From NCBI GenBank assembly GCA_963422465.1, contig OY730172.1, positions 1,302,001 through 1,366,000 on the forward strand: a DNA stretch of 64,000 nucleotides, written 5' to 3'. Below the pieces are notes generated by a model. The model saw nothing but the letters and a program-made list of their open reading frames with translations, did not search any database and was not told the origin of the DNA. A program made the translations under genes and the position numbers. Origin of the DNA: Lichina pygmaea. Its lineage: Eukaryota > Ascomycota > Lichinomycetes > Lichinales > Lichinaceae. Below are positions 61,376-64,000 of this stretch, piece by piece (position 1 is the first letter of the stretch; every line of letters starts with the position of its first letter).

Positions 61376-61477
61376 TGCTAGGGTCCACGGTGGTGGACCC
61401 TGCGAAGCACCGGCCACCTACTTCTGGTCGAGAAGAGTGCTCAGTGCGTGTTGTATGTGAGTCGATTGATTGATGCT
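61376..61477 (+). repeat. Right 102-bp direct repeat
   Basis: Same length and order as 59143-59244, with the palindrome core inverted and scattered substitutions. Confidence 0.85.
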
Positions 61478-61754
61478 GGTAGAGGCTCATGTGGGAGATT
61501 TTCGACGGCCCGAACACGGTGCACAAGCTCTTCGAGTATGATCAGGTTTGAAATACTCTTTATACTACCACCATCTACTCGTACAGCAATTTTTAGCTAG
61601 GTACGTAACGTACTGGCCTCTAAGAGAAGACAAACCTAGTGAGAGTAATCAAACGAAGAGCTGGTAGATCCTGATCAGGCAGGCGGGTGCAGTCGCACTT
61701 ATCTATAGCGAGTGCGAAGATGTCGGGCGCTAAGCCCAGACATACTACGGGATA

Positions 61755-61896
61755 CAGCGGGGGTCCGTAAGTGTTAGAAAAAAGTTTCTTGCGACTTTTG
61801 TCGTTTATTCATGATTTCCTGTGAAGTGGTGGGTGATAAGATAACTACTGCTAAAGTTATGAGAGGACTTCTTCTAACACTTACGGATCCCCACTG
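61755..61896. repeat. 142-bp MITE with TA target duplication
   Basis: The left end CAGCGGGGGTCCGTAAGTG and the right end (complement CAGTGGGGATCCGTAAGTG) form 25-bp inverted repeats ending TTAGAA with two mismatches. TA lies at 61753-61754 and 61897-61898. These are hallmarks of a Tc1/mariner or pogo-type non-autonomous element. The ends differ from the Fot1-like element at 229-2384, so another transposase must mobilise it. Confidence 0.8.
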
Positions 61897-62051
61897 TAGT
61901 ATTCTTTTGGCTCAGTTCCGCTCTAGCCTACTTCGTCCGACTGCACGTGACATGCTGTGGCAGTTTCTCAGCAACACTACAGGAATCATAAGAAGCCTAC
62001 AGCTTCGCAGATTACAGTAGAGAAGGAGAGGAATCTAATAAGCATATCACT

Positions 62052-62211
62052 TTCCAATTTAGTTGTTGTGTTGTGGAGTTGTAGACATATTACAGTACGT
62101 TGGCATGGTTGTCATGTCGGCATGGTGGACACCCTTGCGAAGAAAGGGTGGGCCGACTGGGAGCGGGTGGTACGTATGTACGTACGAAGGTACCTTCTCG
62201 GCACGGGTAAT
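62052..62211. repeat. Diverged relative of the 57236-57634 repeat (copy 2)
   Basis: Shares TGTGTTGTGGAGTTGTAG followed by an ACAT/TACAGT block, GGCATGGTGGACACCCTTG and a terminal GGCACGGGTA with the reverse complement of copy 1, in the same order and with similar spacing. Confidence 0.5.
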
Positions 62212-62745
62212 TAAAAGATCAGAAAAACTGTTTAAAGCTTCGGTTACAGCCATTTCATTTCTCCCCTCTCGTTCCTCGTTTGTCAGCATCGTCTATCACA
62301 AGCTGTTGGTACGGAAATACGTACTGCGCCTCGGTCCTCAACTCAGCCCGCCGCTTCCGGGAGCAAGTACGTAACCGTTGCCGTCGCAGTACTACGTATG
62401 TATACTGCATCATCGTCACCAACGCTACTAGCGAACACCGCGACCCATCTACCGGTGTCAGCCTCTTGGACGCTTCCTTGGGACGCTCGTCCGCCCACGA
62501 CTCAACTGCCGTACCCCCCACACACACCCCCCTCCATCGTACGGCTCCGAACTCACAACGGTCATCTCGCGGCGAGACTGGGTCACGACGATCGTGACAC
62601 ACGACAGTCGCCCGCTGGCGATCCCCGCCCCCCCCGAATCGGGACCTCGTCCGTCTCGGCGGTTCCGTGAGCGGGCTGGGAGTGGGAGGGGGGGAAAAGA
62701 GAGGAATCTCTACCGGCAGAGGCGGACTGGGAGATTTCCACAAGG
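62212..62745. promoter_or_regulatory. Upstream region of AUR1
   Basis: 534 bp before the AUR1 ATG, bounded on the left by the copy 2 repeat. CT/CCCC-rich sequence (62510-62640) resembles fungal 5' leader pyrimidine tracts. No specific binding site is assigned. Confidence 0.35.
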
Positions 62746-64000
62746 ATGAAGCACAAGATCTTCCCGACCCAAGGCGACTTGACCTCGCTGTCCTTCAGCG
62801 GAGGTCGCATATCCTTCTCGTGGCCCACCATACCGCTCGTCGTCCCGCGCCGCCTGCGATGGAAGGTGCGCTCGAGGCTGCGCAACAGGCTGTCGCCGGC
62901 CTCGTCGCTCGCCGTGCTCCAGACGTCCTTCTCGCCGACGCTCACGCTGCGCTCGCTGCGCGCCCATCGGTGGTCCTACTACGACGGCCAGTACCTGCTG
63001 CTCGCCGTCGTCGGCGTCTTTGCGCTCTGCATCATCGAGTCGCCCGGTCCGTTGGTCAAGACCGTCGTTGCGACTGCCCTCCTCACCTCCCTCACCGTCC
63101 CCGTCACGCGACAGTTCTTCCTGCCCTTCCTCCCCATCGCAAGCTGGCTCGTCCTCTTCTACGCTTGCCGGTGAGTCGTATCCGTCGTCGTTGTCGTCGT
63201 CGTCGTCGTCGTCGCCGCCCTTGCCCCCCCCCCCCCTGCTCACCGTGCTCCCGTTCAGGTTCGTGCCGAGCGAGTTTCGTCCGCCCATCTGGGTCCGGGT
63301 CCTGCCGGCGCTCGAGAACATCTTCTACGGCGCGAACCTCAGTAACATCCTGTCGGCCCATCAGCATGTCTTCCTCGACGTGCTCGCCTGGCTCCCCTAC
63401 GGCATCATGCACTTTGGCGCGCCCGTTGTCTGTTCGATCATCATCTTCGTCGTCGCGCCGCCCGGAACGCTTCCGGTCTTTGCCCGCAGTTTTGGTTACA
63501 TGAACCTGGCCGGCGTCGTCATTCAGCTGCTCCTTCCCTGCTCTCCTCCTTGTGCGTCCATCTGGGCAGCGTCTTCTCTCTCCGTCCTTGGAGTCGCCTC
63601 GGCCGTGCTAAGACTTTTGTGCAAGGGTACGAGAACAAGTACGGCCTCGCGCCGGCCAACTACTCCATGTCCGGCTCGCCGGCCGGCCTGGCCCGGCTGG
63701 ACCAGCTGTTTGGCGTCGACCTCTACACGTCCGGCTTCACGGCGTCGCCTGTGGTCTTTGGCGCCTTTCCGTCGTTGCATGCCGGGTGCGCCACCATCGA
63801 AGCCCTGTTCATGAGCCACGTCTTTCCTTCTCTGCGGCCGCTCTTCATCGCCTATACTCTTTGGATATGGTGGGCGACGATGTATCTGTCGCATCACTAC
63901 GCTGTGGATCTCGTCGGTGGGAGTCTACGTAAGTCATCCTGCCCCTCTCGACGTCCAAAGTCCCGAACCTCCTTCACTACCGCTCGTGCAAGCCCGCGCT
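62746..64000 (+). CDS. AUR1: Inositol phosphorylceramide synthase catalytic subunit, 3' end outside the window
   Basis: Aur1 transfers phosphoinositol from phosphatidylinositol to ceramide in the Golgi. It is essential in fungi and the target of aureobasidin A. Exons seen are 62746-63170, 63259-63551 and 63626-63928; a donor GTAAGT at 63929 opens an intron that runs to the window end, so about 340 residues are visible. Several hydrophobic membrane helices are present (YLLLAVVGVFALCIIE, VVATALLTSLTVPVT). Family blocks include VLPALENIFYGANLSNILSA, VLAWLPYGIMHFGAP and ARSFGYMNLAGVVIQLL. The PAP2-type catalytic motifs FPSLHAG (about 287) and SHHYAVDLVGG (about 330) carry the two histidines and the aspartate. 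All introns are GT-AG. The second intron joins a split TGG codon to YENKYGLAP. Confidence 0.93.

Larger units (their letters stand above)
59143..61477 (-). mobile_element. Repeat-flanked element, possibly a degraded non-autonomous LTR-type element
   Basis: Two 102-bp direct repeats (59143-59244 and 61376-61477) that differ at roughly an eighth of positions bound a 2.1-kb interior. Each begins TGCTAGGGTCCAC and contains a short palindrome GGGTCCAC-NNNN-GTGGACCC. The minus-strand interior encodes an acidic, Asp/His/Tyr-rich protein with a C2H2-like CNNCLKLSPSNNRLYQHLRR segment that I associate with fungal retroelement proteins. No reverse transcriptase or integrase is seen. It looks broken, with at least one break, and moderately old from the repeat divergence. 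Family assignment is tentative. The left repeat overlaps the 3' end of the neighbouring gene. Confidence 0.45.

Overview
The window comes from a filamentous ascomycete (Pezizomycotina), probably a FRQ-clock lineage such as the Sordariomycetes. The evidence is short GT-AG introns of about 46-290 bp with CTAAY-type branch points, a frq clock gene, a fungal CP2/Grainyhead factor, a Swi5/Ace2-like C2H2 factor, AUR1, a fungal GH18 chitinase and Fot1/pogo and LINE transposons. The lineage below Pezizomycotina is an inference. Exon joins were worked out by hand from reading frame, splice sites and family similarity, and none has been checked against RNA.

Layout. 0-6 kb is accessory: a Fot1-like element (229-2384) lies beside a PD-(D/E)XK-like gene, followed by a 487-bp fold-back repeat. 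6-14.3 kb is core: frq (+), vps4 (-) and the prefoldin subunit 6 gene (+). 14.3-24.5 kb holds low-complexity DNA, the CP2/Grainyhead factor (-) with a 14-nt first exon, and a stretch of over 4 kb with no recognisable gene. 24.5-30.8 kb is accessory again: a candidate small secreted protein, a LINE remnant carrying only ORF1, and a decaying gene with a STAND-type N-terminus and ankyrin repeats. 31.6-45.9 kb is core: an oxysterol-binding protein, an LRR-like protein divergent from a J-domain protein, a GH18 chitinase, ubiquitin-ribosomal protein eS31 and a C2H2 factor. 49.7-59.2 kb holds the most unusual genes: a 2337-residue protein (UPF1/ZNFX1-type helicase, NFX1-like cysteine-rich region, coiled coils and three CbbX/SpoVK-type AAA+ modules), divergent from a fungal-specific protein often mislabelled as a geranylgeranyl pyrophosphate synthetase. 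A repeat-flanked element follows and supplies the last codons of that second gene. Two MITE-like repeats come next, and AUR1 runs off the right edge.

How the genes work together. Most of the core genes are unrelated housekeeping or regulatory genes: circadian clock, ESCRT recycling, chaperones, sterol transport, ribosome and sphingolipid synthesis. The best candidate for a little-described system is the divergent pair at 49.7-59.2 kb, whose helicase, zinc and AAA+ architecture suggests RNA surveillance or remodelling. The STAND/ankyrin gene, PD-(D/E)XK-like gene and transposons mark the fast-changing parts of the window.
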